DNA of 64,000 bases from UBA5216 sp043743335 (GCA_043743335.1 JAYTWR010000064.1:4943-68942); one strand, 5' to 3'; shown: positions 1-9,412, counted from the first letter of the stretch. A program made the numbers and translations. The notes: a model not told the origin generated them from the letters alone.

Positions 1-8
1 GTTAACTG

Positions 9-860
9 TCACGGCTTCGTCCCCGCAACAGTAACCCGGTGCCCATAGCGCTTCTGCGGATAGTAGTCCCACATCGCCTGATGTAGGGTGCAGCGGTTGT
101 CCCAGAACGCAATCGAGTTGGGCCGCCATTTGAAGCGGCACTTAAAGTCGTCGCGCTCAGAGTGAGCATAGAGCATGTCGAGGATGGCATCACTTTCGAG
201 CCGCGAGACACCGACGATGCATTCGGTAAAGTTGCGGTTGACGAAGAGTGCGCGGCGTCCGGTGACCGGGTGGACGCGCACCACCGGATGCGCCGAGCGC
301 GGCAGTTCGCCCGCGACGATCTTTTGTTGCCGCCCGCGCCACACGCGGTCGCCGTCGTGTATCGCTGTCATGCCATCGACCATTTTGCGTACGGGTTCGG
401 CCAGGGTTTCGTAGGCGCGGTACATGTTGACGAAGAGCGTGTCGCCGCCGCCGTTGGCGGGCGTCTGTTGCAAATACAGGATCGAGCCCATCGGCGGCGT
501 CGGGCTGGCGGTGACGTCGGAGTGCCACACTTCGCCCGCGATGGTTTTGGAGTTTTCATCCGCCTTGATCTCGATAACCTCGGGGTGGCCTGCCATGCGC
601 GAGGTGGGGTGTATGTCGAGTTCGCCAAAGCGCCGACCGAAGGCCTTGTGTTGCTCGATGGTGAGCTGTTGATCGCGAAAGAAAATCACCAAGTGGCGCA
701 TCAGCACGGTGTGGATTTCATCGAACTGTAGTTCGCTGAGCGACTGGCTCAGATCGACGCCGGAAATCTCCGCGCCGATGGTGGGGGTGAGCGGTTCGAC
801 GCGGATGGATTTATAGATGAGTGGGTCGCTTTCGTTGGCGTCAGGGCGATCATAAGGCAT
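9..860 (-). CDS. TauD/TfdA family Fe(II)/2-oxoglutarate dioxygenase
   Basis: A 283-residue cytoplasmic oxygenase of the TauD/TfdA family, which couples 2-oxoglutarate decarboxylation to hydroxylation of a small organic substrate such as taurine or a phenoxyacetate. The iron triad is visible: H113 and D115 in VWHSDVT, and H260 in CTLHQAMWDY. An arginine near the C-terminus (RYGHRVTVAG) fits 2-oxoglutarate binding. The start at 860 is chosen because GGAGG lies just upstream and the homologous region begins soon after; the frame continues upstream but that part looks non-coding. The gene is divergent from the SDR and Bug receptor genes on the other side of the CMD gene, which suggests a catabolic cluster. 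The substrate cannot be told from sequence. Confidence 0.9.
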   Translation of the reverse strand: MPYDRPDANESDPLIYKSIRVEPLTPTIGAEISGVDLSQSLSELQFDEIHTVLMRHLVIFFRDQQLTIEQHKAFGRRFGELDIHPTSRMAGHPEVIEIKADENSKTIAGEVWHSDVTASPTPPMGSILYLQQTPANGGGDTLFVNMYRAYETLAEPVRKMVDGMTAIHDGDRVWRGRQQKIVAGELPRSAHPVVRVHPVTGRRALFVNRNFTECIVGVSRLESDAILDMLYAHSERDDFKCRFKWRPNSIAFWDNRCTLHQAMWDYYPQKRYGHRVTVAGTKP

Positions 861-1069
861 GGCGTGTTTCCTCCGGTAGGCTCGTGCGCGCCGGTGTGTG
901 TCCGGCACGCGCTTCAGTGCATCAGATTGTAGCGAAGTTCTCGCCGACGGGCCGATGCGCGGAAGCCCGCTACTGGGATGGGTCGCGTGCGCCCACAACT
1001 CACGCACGCGTCGGGCTCGCCGATGGTGGGCCAGCGCGTGTGGCCGTCGCTGGCGGGGTAAGCTTTGAA

Positions 1070-1101
1070 CCCTCTCCCCCGGGAGAGGGCAGGGTGAGGG
1101 A
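1070..1101. repeat. G+C-rich palindromic repeat, CCCTCTCCC family
   Basis: CCCTCTCCC and GGGAGAGGG form a perfect inverted repeat separated by two bases, followed by CAGGGTGAGGG. A related copy (6808-6843) lies inside hrpA. Here the repeat sits in the 120-base spacer between the CMD gene and the dioxygenase gene, downstream of the former's neighbour on the minus strand, where a hairpin could also slow transcription. Confidence 0.75.
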
Positions 1102-1129
1102 AACGTGAGGGAAGGCGTTTTTACTTACA

Positions 1130-1675
1130 TCAGGCGGCAGCCGGTTTGGGCACCGGCACGCGGTGCAGCTTCATGCCCATAGCCACCGCGCTGTAGTAGC
1201 CCAGCAGCCCGACCACTTCGGCAATGCCGTCACGCCCCAGCAGTGTGTCGGCGCGCTCAAATACTTCGTCCGAGCCGCCGCCAGCGGCCATGGAGATGGC
1301 GGCAAGGTCGTAGATCGCGCGTTCGCGTTCGTTATCGAATGTCGGCGTTTGGCCGGCACGCATCGCCTCGAACACGGCGGGCTGGTAGCCGAGTTCGAGG
1401 CAGCGTTTGACATGGGCCGCCCACACATATTCCCCGCGCCAGTGGTTGGCGATGATGCAAATGATGAGCTCGACTTCGCGCTCGCTGAGTGAGCCTGATT
1501 TATTCAAAAACGTGCCGATGGTCTCCATTGCCGCTGCGAATCTGGGCGAATGGATCCAAATTTTGTAGGGCGCAAGCAATTTGCCGCGCCCGGCCACGAG
1601 ATCCGCAAACACTTTCTTCTGCGCATCCGTCATCTCGTTTTCGGGAATTTCCTTGAGGCGATTCGTTTCAGCCAT
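1130..1675 (-). CDS. Carboxymuconolactone decarboxylase (CMD/AhpD-like) family protein
   Basis: A 181-residue all-helical protein of the CMD superfamily. The core motif is at about residues 66-90 (EVELIICIIANHWRGEYVW, then AAH), with the usual Glu, Trp and His. The CxxC of true AhpD peroxidases is not present, so a decarboxylase or hydrolase-like role in ring-cleavage or organic acid catabolism is more likely than peroxide reduction. The gene lies upstream of the dioxygenase on the same strand, about 270 bases away, and is divergent from the SDR. The 180-base gap before the SDR must hold both promoters, but I see no clear sites there. Confidence 0.85.
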   Translation of the reverse strand: MAETNRLKEIPENEMTDAQKKVFADLVAGRGKLLAPYKIWIHSPRFAAAMETIGTFLNKSGSLSEREVELIICIIANHWRGEYVWAAHVKRCLELGYQPAVFEAMRAGQTPTFDNERERAIYDLAAISMAAGGGSDEVFERADTLLGRDGIAEVVGLLGYYSAVAMGMKLHRVPVPKPAAA

Positions 1676-1854
1676 GATGTTTGTCTTTCAATGTGAGGGA
1701 TGAGCGCGCAGGCGTAGCGCTCCTGCTGCGCATTGCACCTTGTGTTGCGCGATAGCATAGCGTGAAATGTAGAGCGATGGGCAATGTTGGAGCCAGCGGC
1801 GGTGTAGGATTGCGGGTATCCGCATCATCATCTAACCACAGGAGCACACAGAAT

Positions 1855-2646
1855 ATGAACCTCGATCTAAAAGGCAAATCAGTACTCGTCACCGGCGGCA
1901 ATCGCGGCGTGGGCTTGGCCATCGCACTGGCTTTCGCTGAAGAGGGCGCGAACGTCACGGTGTGCGGGCGCGACAAGGCGGCGCTGGCGGAGGCGGAAGC
2001 GAAGCTCTTGGCCAAGGGCGTGAAGGCTAAAGCCGTGGCGGTGGATCTGTTCACCGCCGAAGGTTGCATCGGCGCAGTGCAGGCGGCGGTGGATGCGTTT
2101 GGTGGGCTCGATATCCTGGTGAACAATGCTTCCACAGCGGTCAGCGGCAACATCGAGACACTGGACGACGAGGGGCTGATGGAACGGCTCACCGGCAAGA
2201 CGCTGGCGTACATGCGCTGCTGCCGCGCCGCATTGCCGCACTTACGCAAATCATCGCGTGGCCGGGTTATTTGTATCGGCGGCTCCGCTGTGCGTCAGGC
2301 CGGTGCCACGGCGCTACCCAGTGCGCTGGGCAATTCGTCCATCGTTGCTTTTGTTAAACAGTTCAGCATGACGGTGGCGGCGCAGGGTATTACGGCAAAC
2401 ACCGTTCACCCGCCCTTCACCAAAACGGATCGCTACCCCAAGCGCCTCGCCGCGCGGGCGAAACAACTCGGTGTGACTGAAGCGCAAGCCGAGGCGAGCT
2501 TCATTAAACAGTTTCCGATAGGCCGCCTGGTTGAACCGTCGGATATTGCGCCGATGGTGCTGTTTCTCGCGTCGCCGCATGCCGGCGCGATCACGGGGCA
2601 GAGCATTGCGATTGACGGCGGGTCTACGCCGGGCACGTTTTATTAG
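1855..2646 (+). CDS. SDR family oxidoreductase lacking the YxxxK motif
   Basis: A 263-residue short-chain dehydrogenase/reductase. The NAD(P)-binding glycine motif TGGNRGVG is at residues 13-20, and NNAS is present near residue 90. The start at 1855 follows AGGAG at 1840. The usual catalytic YxxxK is not there: after the conserved GGSAV segment the aligned stretch reads SALGNSSIVAFVKQ, with no Tyr or Lys in the expected places. The C-terminal IDGGSTPGTFY tail is typical of the family. Cofactor binding seems intact but standard SDR catalysis is doubtful. The Bug receptor gene follows after 28 bases and is probably cotranscribed. Confidence 0.85.
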   Translation: MNLDLKGKSVLVTGGNRGVGLAIALAFAEEGANVTVCGRDKAALAEAEAKLLAKGVKAKAVAVDLFTAEGCIGAVQAAVDAFGGLDILVNNASTAVSGNIETLDDEGLMERLTGKTLAYMRCCRAALPHLRKSSRGRVICIGGSAVRQAGATALPSALGNSSIVAFVKQFSMTVAAQGITANTVHPPFTKTDRYPKRLAARAKQLGVTEAQAEASFIKQFPIGRLVEPSDIAPMVLFLASPHAGAITGQSIAIDGGSTPGTFY

Positions 2647-2674
2647 CCTTTTTCCGCTTGGAGGAGACGGCACC

Positions 2675-3667
2675 ATGCAAATCATGATTAGAGGCCTCAC
2701 GGGGGTACTCACGCTGGGACTGTTGGCGTGCCAAGGCGCGGCGATGGCGCAGAATAAAAGCGATAAGGCGAGCCAATATCCGAATCGCCCGATTCGCATT
2801 ATCGTGGCGGTGCTACCCGGTGCCGGTGGCGACGCCATCGCGCGCGTGGTCGGCCAGATGTTGAGTGATCGTTTGGGGCAGAATGCGGTGATCGATAACC
2901 GCTCAGGCGGCGGCGGCATTATTGCAACCGAGTTGGTCGCGCGCTCCGCACCCGACGGATACACGTTGCTCAGCCAGGGCGAAACGGTGCTGCTGCAGGG
3001 CGCGACCAAGCGCTTGCCCTTTGACGTGCTCAAGGCGCTTGAGCCGATTGTGGCAACGTCGGCGCAGCCGTATATTCTGCTCGCTGGGCCCACGCTGCCG
3101 GTGAAGTCGATGAAGGAACTGATCGCTTTTTCGGCCAAGCAAACCGTGTCGTACTCGGGCGGTGCGGGCTTGGGCAGCACGCTGCATCTGGGCATGGAGT
3201 GGTGGTCGCAGATCTCCGGCGCGAAATTGCTGTTTGTGCCGTATAAGGGCAGTGCGCCGGCGATCGTCGGCGCGATGGGCAGCGAGATTCATCTGGCGGG
3301 CGCGAGCGCCATGGCTGCCAGCGGTGCCATGCGCAGCGGCAAACTGCGCGGCTTGGCGGCGCTGGGGCTGACGCGCATACCGGCGCTGCCGGATTTGCCG
3401 ACCGTGGCAGAGCAAGGTTACCCGGGGTTCAAGATCACCAATCGCTACATGCTCTATGCCCCGGCAGGCATGCCGCGCCCGATCGTCAATCTCATTCATG
3501 ACATTGTGACTGAAGGCATGCACACGCCGCAAATGACGCAACGGCTAATGGCCGATGGCAGCCAGCCCGCCGAACGCATGACGCTGGCGGAACTTAAGGC
3601 GGCCGTCGCGCGCGAGTATGTCGAGCTCGAACAGCAGGTGAAGCGCGTAAACATCAAGCTGGAGTAA
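2675..3667 (+). CDS. Bug/TctC-family periplasmic solute-binding protein
   Basis: A 330-residue extracytoplasmic receptor of the Bug (tripartite tricarboxylate transporter) family, which binds carboxylates or related compounds in the periplasm. A signal peptide covers about residues 1-25 (MQIMIRG start, hydrophobic core, cleavage near AMAQ). The family pattern PNRPIRIIVAVLPGAGGD and VIDNRSGGGG follow. The start at 2675 is preceded by GAGGAG. No TctA or TctB membrane subunits are near, as is common for this expanded family. It sits in one probable operon with the SDR. The ligand is unknown. Confidence 0.9.
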   Translation: MQIMIRGLTGVLTLGLLACQGAAMAQNKSDKASQYPNRPIRIIVAVLPGAGGDAIARVVGQMLSDRLGQNAVIDNRSGGGGIIATELVARSAPDGYTLLSQGETVLLQGATKRLPFDVLKALEPIVATSAQPYILLAGPTLPVKSMKELIAFSAKQTVSYSGGAGLGSTLHLGMEWWSQISGAKLLFVPYKGSAPAIVGAMGSEIHLAGASAMAASGAMRSGKLRGLAALGLTRIPALPDLPTVAEQGYPGFKITNRYMLYAPAGMPRPIVNLIHDIVTEGMHTPQMTQRLMADGSQPAERMTLAELKAAVAREYVELEQQVKRVNIKLE

Positions 3668-3675
3668 AGCTGCCA

Positions 3676-3701
3676 GCGGGGATGGGAGAGACGCATCCCG
3701 C
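3676..3701. terminator. Possible hairpin between convergent genes
   Basis: GCGGGGATG and GCATCCCGC pair with an eight-base loop in the gap between the Bug gene and hrpA, which converge. There is no clear U run, so a terminator role for either gene is only possible. Confidence 0.3.
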
Positions 3702-3712
3702 AGGGCGAAAAG

Positions 3713-6700
3713 CTAGCGCATCCCGCTCCAAAACTTCTCCAGCCGCTTGTACGAAATGGGATACGGCGTTTTCAATTCCTGCGCGAACATCGACACGCGT
3801 AGCTCTTCAATCTGCCAGCGCACTGCATGCACGCGCGGATCAACCGCGCCGGCTTGCGTTTGTTTTTCCAGCAGTTCCTCGTAGCGCTTCCACCACTCGC
3901 GGATGGTGCCGGCATGGCGACCATCGCGCTCGGCATCTCGTGGATATTTCTCCAGACGTTTTTGCATGGCTTGCAGATAACGCGGCAAATGGGTGAGTTG
4001 CTCCCATGGGGTGGCTGTAAAAAAACCCTTAAAAATCAAATACTTGAGTTGATTTCGGATATCCGTCGCGGGGCGCAACAAGACACCGCCCGCCGCACTC
4101 AAGCGCAACGACACTTGATGATATTCCGCCGCCGCGGTCACCAGCAGTCGGCACGCGCCCTCGCTCACTGCTGGCAGGCGCGTGCGCGCGCGTTTTAATT
4201 GCACCTCGTAATCCTTCTGCGTGCGCGGTAATTCGTCGTCACCAATGAAGGCGCGGTCGGTGATAGCGGCGACCAGGTCTTCGCGCAAGTCATCCACGCC
4301 CGCGACGCTACGCAACTGAATCGCTGCTTGATCAAAACCGCGCAGGTTTTTTTCCAATTGCTTCATTTGCTCTTTGAGCGCGAGGCGCATCAGGCGCGTC
4401 ACGCCCAAGCGCATGGCGTCGTCCGCCGCCTGCTGCACGTCAAACAAGCGTATGGCCACGCTGTCGCGTTCATCCACCAGCGCGGGATAGCCAGTCAGCT
4501 TGCAGCCCTTGCGTGTGAATGAAATTTGCGCGGGCAAATCACCACAATCCCACACTTTGATATTGTCGCGCTCAATACCGGTTTCGTCTTTGCCGACGTT
4601 GCCGAAGGTGAGTTGCGCCGCCTGACCCAACTGCGTTTTCAGCGCGGCGAGATCGCGCCCGCTGGCCATTTCGCGCCCGGCGTCGTCGATCACGCGGAAA
4701 ATCATTTGTAGATGCGCGGGGATGTCCGCGCCGTCCCACACGTCCCCTGACACCGACTGGCCCGCGCGTTGCCGGACAAACTGGGCTAGCGCGTCCCTGA
4801 ACGGCTGGCCGACATCGCAATCGGTCAGAAACGCCGTCACCTGCTCCGGCAGTGGGAACAAATGGCGCCGCAGGTTTTTGGGCAAGGCTTTGAGATACGC
4901 GCCCACTTTGTCGCGGATCATGCCGGGTGCCAGCCAATCAAACGGTGTTTCTTCCAGCGTGTTGAGCAGATGCAGCGGCACGGTCACCGTTACGCCATCG
5001 AGCGGGTGGCCGGGTTCAAACCGGTAGCGCAGTTTGTAGCTCGCATCACCCACTTGCAGCGTTTCGGGAAACTGTGCTTCGGTGATATCGGTCGCCGAAT
5101 GGCGCATCAAATAGTCGCGCGTGAGATACAACAACCGCGGACTCGCTTCCTCGGCCTTAACGCGCCACGCCTCAAACGCCGCACCATTGTGGATGTCGTG
5201 CGCCACGCGCTCGTTGTAAAACGCAAACAACGTTTGCTCGTCCACCAGCACGTCGCGCTTGCGCGCCTTGTGCTCCAGCGCTTGCACTTCTTTTATCACT
5301 AATTGATTTTGCAGGAAAAATTTTGCACTGGTTTGAAAATCTCCTGCCACCAGCGCGCGCTGGATAAAAATCTCGCGCGCCTCAAACGGATTGATCGGGC
5401 CATAGTGCACGCTGCGCTTGGGCACGATGGTGAGGCCATACAAAGTCACTCGCTCGTAGGCAGTGACCATGCCGCGATCTTTTTCCCAGTGCGGATCAAA
5501 GTAGTGGCGCTTCACCATGCCGCCCGCGATGCGCTCGATCCAGTCGGGATCGATCTTCGCCACGCAGCGCGCGTATAGCCGCGTGGTCTCCACCAGCTCG
5601 GCGGCCATCACCCATTTGGGCTGTGCCTTGCGCAGCACCGAGCCGGGGAAAATCGTGAACTTGATGCCGCGCGCGCCGAGGTATTCGCCTTCGTCGTTTT
5701 TGAAACCCAGATTGCCCAACAAGCCGGCCAGCAAGGCGCGATGGATTTGCTCAAACGTCGCGGGAATTTGATTCTCGCGCAGACCCATCTCCGCCGTCAG
5801 CGTGGCAAGCTGGCCGTGGATGTCACGCCACTCGCGCAAGCGACGCTGCGACAGAAAACTGTCCGCCAACTGCTCAGCCAGTTTGCGGTTGGATTTTCTG
5901 TGCTTGATCGCCTCGTCGAAGAACGCCCAGATTTTCAGGTAACCCATAAAATCCGAGCGTTCGTCCTGAAACGGCTGGTGCGCCCGGTCAGCGGCCTCGG
6001 CACGCTCAAACGGGCGATCACGCGGGTCCTGCACGGACAGCGCGGACGCGATAATCAGCACTTCGGAGAGACAATTTTCCTGCTTGGCCGCAACGAGCAT
6101 GCGCGCGATGCGTGGATCAATAGGGAATTTCGCCAGTTGCCAGCCGGTATCCGTTAACTGGTTTTCGTCGTCCACCGCGCCCAACTCGGCCAGCAACTGG
6201 TAGCCGTCGGCAATGGCGCGCGGCGCGGGCGGCTCCAGAAACGGAAAGTCCTCCACGTCGCCGATTTTCAGCGACTTCATGCGCAGAATCACCGAGGCTA
6301 GCGAGGAACGCAAAATCTCCGGATCGGTAAACGCATCGCGTGCGGCAAAGTCTTCCTCGTCGTACAGCCGCACGCACACGCCCGCAGCCACACGCCCGCA
6401 GCGCCCCGCGCGCTGGTTGGCCGAGGCGCGCGAGATTTTCTCAACTTGCAGCAACGCCACCTTGTTGCGATAGCTGTAGCGATTGACGCGCGCGAGCCCG
6501 GGGTCAATCACATAACGGATGCCCGGCACGGTGAGCGAGGTTTCCGCCACATTGGTGGCGAGCACGATGCGGCGATTGCCGTGCGGCTTGAACACGCGGT
6601 CCTGCTCTTCAAACGACAGGCGCGCGAACAGCGGCAGGATTTCCGCGCCACTCGGGTGATGCTTGCGCAGCGCCTCGGCGGTATCGCGGATTTCACGCTC

Positions 6701-7564
6701 GCCAGGAAGGAATATCAGAATGTCGCCGCCCGTTTTGTCGCGCGCGAGATCGTCTACCGCATCGAGGATGGCGGCTTCGACATCTTCATCCTCGTCAGCA
6801 CGCGGTTCCCCTCTCCCCTTCGGAGAGGGGCCGGGGGTGAGGGAGGCCTTTGTCTTAAGTGGCCGATACCGCACATCCACCGGAAACATGCGCCCGGAAA
6901 CCTCAATCACCGGCGCCGGTTTATCCCTCTGCGTAAAGTGGGTGGCAAAGCGCTCTGCATCAATTGTCGCCGAGGTCACGATGACCTTCAAATCCGGGCG
7001 GCGCGGCAGCAGGCGTTTCAAATAGCCCAGCAGAAAATCAATGTTCAGGCTGCGTTCGTGCGCCTCGTCAATAATAATCGTGTCGTACTGTTTGAGCAGC
7101 GGATCGCCCTGCGTTTCGGCAAGCAGTATGCCGTCGGTCATGAGCTTGATGTAGGTGTTGTGCGACACCTGGTCGGAAAAGCGCACCTTGTAACCCACCG
7201 CCTGACCCAGCGGGCTTTTCAGTTCCTGCGCAATGCGCGTGGCTACGGTGCGCGCAGCGATGCGGCGCGGCTGCGTGTGGCCGATCAAACCATTCACCCC
7301 GCGCTGCAGCTCCAGACAGATTTTCGGCAACTGTGTGGTTTTACCCGAACCGGTTTCGCCACAGATAATCACCACCTGATGCTCGCGGATAGCACGCATG
7401 ATATCCGCACGACGCGCCACCACCGGCAAATCATCGGCGTACACCGGTTGCGGTAAATTGGCCAGCCGCGTTTCACGGTCAGCCGCTGTACGTGGCGTCG
7501 GTGATCTTGGTGGCCTTGGTGAAATTTCTGGCCTCGGCGCCGTCGGTTGCATCGCTTGCGTCAT
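3713..7564 (-). CDS. hrpA: ATP-dependent RNA helicase HrpA
   Basis: A 1283-residue DEAH-box helicase, close to the usual HrpA length of about 1300. Walker A GETGSGKT is at 69-76 and DEAH at 166-169 (IIIDEAHERS), followed by VTSAT; the helicase C domain, HA2/OB region and the long HrpA-specific C-terminal half (DUF3418) are continuous. HrpA acts on RNA and ribosomes, for example in rescuing collided ribosomes in Escherichia coli. Residues 241-253 (SLTPGPSPKGRGE) come from a G+C-rich palindromic repeat inserted in frame between the two RecA-like lobes. The start at 7564 has no better alternative. Confidence 0.95.
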   Translation of the reverse strand: MTQAMQPTAPRPEISPRPPRSPTPRTAADRETRLANLPQPVYADDLPVVARRADIMRAIREHQVVIICGETGSGKTTQLPKICLELQRGVNGLIGHTQPRRIAARTVATRIAQELKSPLGQAVGYKVRFSDQVSHNTYIKLMTDGILLAETQGDPLLKQYDTIIIDEAHERSLNIDFLLGYLKRLLPRRPDLKVIVTSATIDAERFATHFTQRDKPAPVIEVSGRMFPVDVRYRPLKTKASLTPGPSPKGRGEPRADEDEDVEAAILDAVDDLARDKTGGDILIFLPGEREIRDTAEALRKHHPSGAEILPLFARLSFEEQDRVFKPHGNRRIVLATNVAETSLTVPGIRYVIDPGLARVNRYSYRNKVALLQVEKISRASANQRAGRCGRVAAGVCVRLYDEEDFAARDAFTDPEILRSSLASVILRMKSLKIGDVEDFPFLEPPAPRAIADGYQLLAELGAVDDENQLTDTGWQLAKFPIDPRIARMLVAAKQENCLSEVLIIASALSVQDPRDRPFERAEAADRAHQPFQDERSDFMGYLKIWAFFDEAIKHRKSNRKLAEQLADSFLSQRRLREWRDIHGQLATLTAEMGLRENQIPATFEQIHRALLAGLLGNLGFKNDEGEYLGARGIKFTIFPGSVLRKAQPKWVMAAELVETTRLYARCVAKIDPDWIERIAGGMVKRHYFDPHWEKDRGMVTAYERVTLYGLTIVPKRSVHYGPINPFEAREIFIQRALVAGDFQTSAKFFLQNQLVIKEVQALEHKARKRDVLVDEQTLFAFYNERVAHDIHNGAAFEAWRVKAEEASPRLLYLTRDYLMRHSATDITEAQFPETLQVGDASYKLRYRFEPGHPLDGVTVTVPLHLLNTLEETPFDWLAPGMIRDKVGAYLKALPKNLRRHLFPLPEQVTAFLTDCDVGQPFRDALAQFVRQRAGQSVSGDVWDGADIPAHLQMIFRVIDDAGREMASGRDLAALKTQLGQAAQLTFGNVGKDETGIERDNIKVWDCGDLPAQISFTRKGCKLTGYPALVDERDSVAIRLFDVQQAADDAMRLGVTRLMRLALKEQMKQLEKNLRGFDQAAIQLRSVAGVDDLREDLVAAITDRAFIGDDELPRTQKDYEVQLKRARTRLPAVSEGACRLLVTAAAEYHQVSLRLSAAGGVLLRPATDIRNQLKYLIFKGFFTATPWEQLTHLPRYLQAMQKRLEKYPRDAERDGRHAGTIREWWKRYEELLEKQTQAGAVDPRVHAVRWQIEELRVSMFAQELKTPYPISYKRLEKFWSGMR
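6808..6843. repeat. Palindromic repeat inserted in frame in hrpA
   Basis: CCCCTCTCC and GGAGAGGGG form an inverted repeat around CTTC, followed by CCGGGGGTGAGGG. It matches the intergenic copy at 1070-1101 in plan. On the minus strand it is read as LTPGPSPKGRG in HrpA, in a loop just before an acidic stretch (ADEDEDVEAA). Confidence 0.85.
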
Positions 7565-7647
7565 CGTGCCGGTTTATGCGGGGAGTGGCGGTTGAAGGCG
7601 CGCATTCTACAGCACAGGTTTTTGCGCACCCGTACTAACCCGCACGA

Positions 7648-8769
7648 CTACGGCACCCGGTCGGCCACCGCAATCTCCGGCGCGTAGCCACGCAGCACCG
7701 CATTGCGTGCCACACGATCCTGTTGCGCCAGTGCCTTGACTGCGGCAAAAAAACGCGGCAAATCGTGGCCTTGCTCACGCAGCAGCGCTTCGAACGCCGG
7801 CACCTGCTGTGTGTACAGTGCCACTGACGCCAGCAACGCGTTGTTGGGTGTTTGCGCAAACCAGCGGTCGTAGCCCGCGAAACCGCTCCACGACACTTTA
7901 AGTTTTGCGTAATCGCGCTGCATGTCGGCGAACAGTTGTTGTTTGGCGGCACGCGTGGCCTCGGGCGCCGAGCGTCGCTGATACAACGCATCGAGTTCTG
8001 CGCGGTAGCGTTGCACTAAGGCGATGAAATCCGCGCGCCGCGTCTGCATCAGGTCGAAGGTCTGCTGATCAGACGTGCTGCCGTGTTTGGCGATCCAGCG
8101 TCGCACGCCTTCGCGTTCCACTGCGGTGGCGAACGATTCGTTGAACTCGGTATCGTCTTTCACGTACACCACTTGATGCGACAACTCGTGAAAGATAATG
8201 CGCGCCAGTTCCACCGGCGGGTAATGCACAAAGGTGTTGAGCACCGGGTCGGCAAACCAGCCCAGCGTGGAATACGCGGCCACGCCGCCGACGTGCACAT
8301 CGTGCCCGTCAGCCGCAGCGGTCGCGGCAAACGCATCGGCATCCGCCTTGGCGAAGTAGCCGCGATAGTTCACGCACCCTGCCATGACAAAGCACCACTG
8401 CACGGGTTGTGTTGAAAACGTCGGCGCAGCGAACACATTCCACACCACAAAGGGGCGCTCCAAGTCAGCGTAACGTTGGTAACTTTGATTGTGCGGCAGG
8501 CCCAGTTCGCTGCTGGCAAACGCACGCGCCTTCAACACCAGCGCGAGCTGGTTACGCAGCGCGGGCTTTGACGCCGGGTCGTCCATCACCGTCAGGATCG
8601 GCCTTTCGCGCCGCCAGATTTCGATCTGGCCGCGCACGCTTTGCGCGTAGTAGCTCATCAGCGAGCAACCGGAAAAACTCAATAAAATCAATAAGATAGC
8701 TAATACAGATAGAGCCCGTATACCGTGAGCCAAGGTCGCCACGGCAGGCACCCCCACGAACCGGCTCAT
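7648..8769 (-). CDS. Predicted zinc aminopeptidase lipoprotein
   Basis: A 373-residue protein matching the putative aminopeptidase family (PF10023 type). A lipoprotein signal peptide is seen, with a hydrophobic run at residues 18-33 and Cys35 in SFSGC. The zinc site HELSHQ is at about 194-199, followed by the conserved NESFAT. It should be anchored on the periplasmic face of a membrane. The start at 8769 gives an ATGA overlap with the alpha/beta hydrolase stop, so the two are translationally coupled. The hydrophobic core of the signal peptide is encoded by a sequence that looks like the A+T-rich interspersed element (8671-8700). The substrate is not known. Confidence 0.85.
   Translation of the reverse strand: MSRFVGVPAVATLAHGIRALSVLAILLILLSFSGCSLMSYYAQSVRGQIEIWRRERPILTVMDDPASKPALRNQLALVLKARAFASSELGLPHNQSYQRYADLERPFVVWNVFAAPTFSTQPVQWCFVMAGCVNYRGYFAKADADAFAATAAADGHDVHVGGVAAYSTLGWFADPVLNTFVHYPPVELARIIFHELSHQVVYVKDDTEFNESFATAVEREGVRRWIAKHGSTSDQQTFDLMQTRRADFIALVQRYRAELDALYQRRSAPEATRAAKQQLFADMQRDYAKLKVSWSGFAGYDRWFAQTPNNALLASVALYTQQVPAFEALLREQGHDLPRFFAAVKALAQQDRVARNAVLRGYAPEIAVADRVP
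8671..8700 (-). repeat. A+T-rich interspersed element, copy inside a signal-peptide region
   Basis: Read on the minus strand, CTTATTGATTTTATTGAG matches the ATTGATTTTATTGA form of the repeat seen at 14161 and 36877. Here it encodes part of the hydrophobic core (LILLSF) of the aminopeptidase signal peptide. The outer bases are diverged, so chance similarity is possible. Confidence 0.4.
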
Positions 8770-9398
8770 CGTGCGAACTGGCCGCGCCGCAGAAATTCGC
8801 ATACCTGCTGCACCACGGGCATCGACATCACCATACCGGTGTGGCTGACGCGCAGCACGATGTGATCGCGCGCGCCGGGCACCTGCGTTTCAGCAACGCT
8901 GACAGTGCCATCGTGTGGTGCTGGCAAATCGGGCACCACCACCACGCCTAAGCCGATGCCCAAATTACCGGCAATAGCGCCGATTTCGTAGCGCGCCAGA
9001 TTGTTGGGGCGTGCACCGCGCAGCCACTCCGCAATGGAGGCGCCCACCGCTGCGCGGCCCAGCGACACACTTGAAAAGCGCCGCGCGGCAAAACTGTCCC
9101 TGAAGGGCGAACCCATGAACACCACGCGCCCTATGGACAGCCGGTGCGGCTCATCCAGCATGCGCGCGATCAGCAAACCGCCCAGACTGTGCCCCACCAA
9201 GTGCAGCGGACGCGCCCCCAGCGCATGACAAAAAGCCGCGAGCCGGTTGGCATTTTCCGCGATGTTCATGCGCACCGACGGATAGGTATAACAATGCACG
9301 GTGTAACCGTATCGCGCCATGCGCCGCGCCATCCAAGCCATCACCGCGCCGTGCGTCCATAGCCCATGCACCAGCACCACGTGTTCGTTGGCGGGCAT
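8766..9398 (-). CDS. Alpha/beta hydrolase (lipase/esterase-like)
   Basis: A 210-residue serine hydrolase. It begins with the oxyanion segment VLVHGLWTHG, and the nucleophile elbow GHSLGG is at about residues 68-73. Late Asp (LPAPHDGTVSV) and His (SHTGMV) candidates complete the triad. There is no signal peptide, so a cytoplasmic carboxylesterase or lipase-like role is likely. Its stop overlaps the aminopeptidase start by four bases. The histidine phosphatase gene lies 14 bases upstream on the same strand, so the three probably form one operon. Confidence 0.88.
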   Translation of the reverse strand: MPANEHVVLVHGLWTHGAVMAWMARRMARYGYTVHCYTYPSVRMNIAENANRLAAFCHALGARPLHLVGHSLGGLLIARMLDEPHRLSIGRVVFMGSPFRDSFAARRFSSVSLGRAAVGASIAEWLRGARPNNLARYEIGAIAGNLGIGLGVVVVPDLPAPHDGTVSVAETQVPGARDHIVLRVSHTGMVMSMPVVQQVCEFLRRGQFAR

Positions 9399-9412
9399 GG
9401 CGTTTGCCGGTG

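Noticed and set aside
6446..7456. A 336-codon plus-strand frame within hrpA
   Set aside because: It is antisense to clear helicase motifs and has an unnatural composition.
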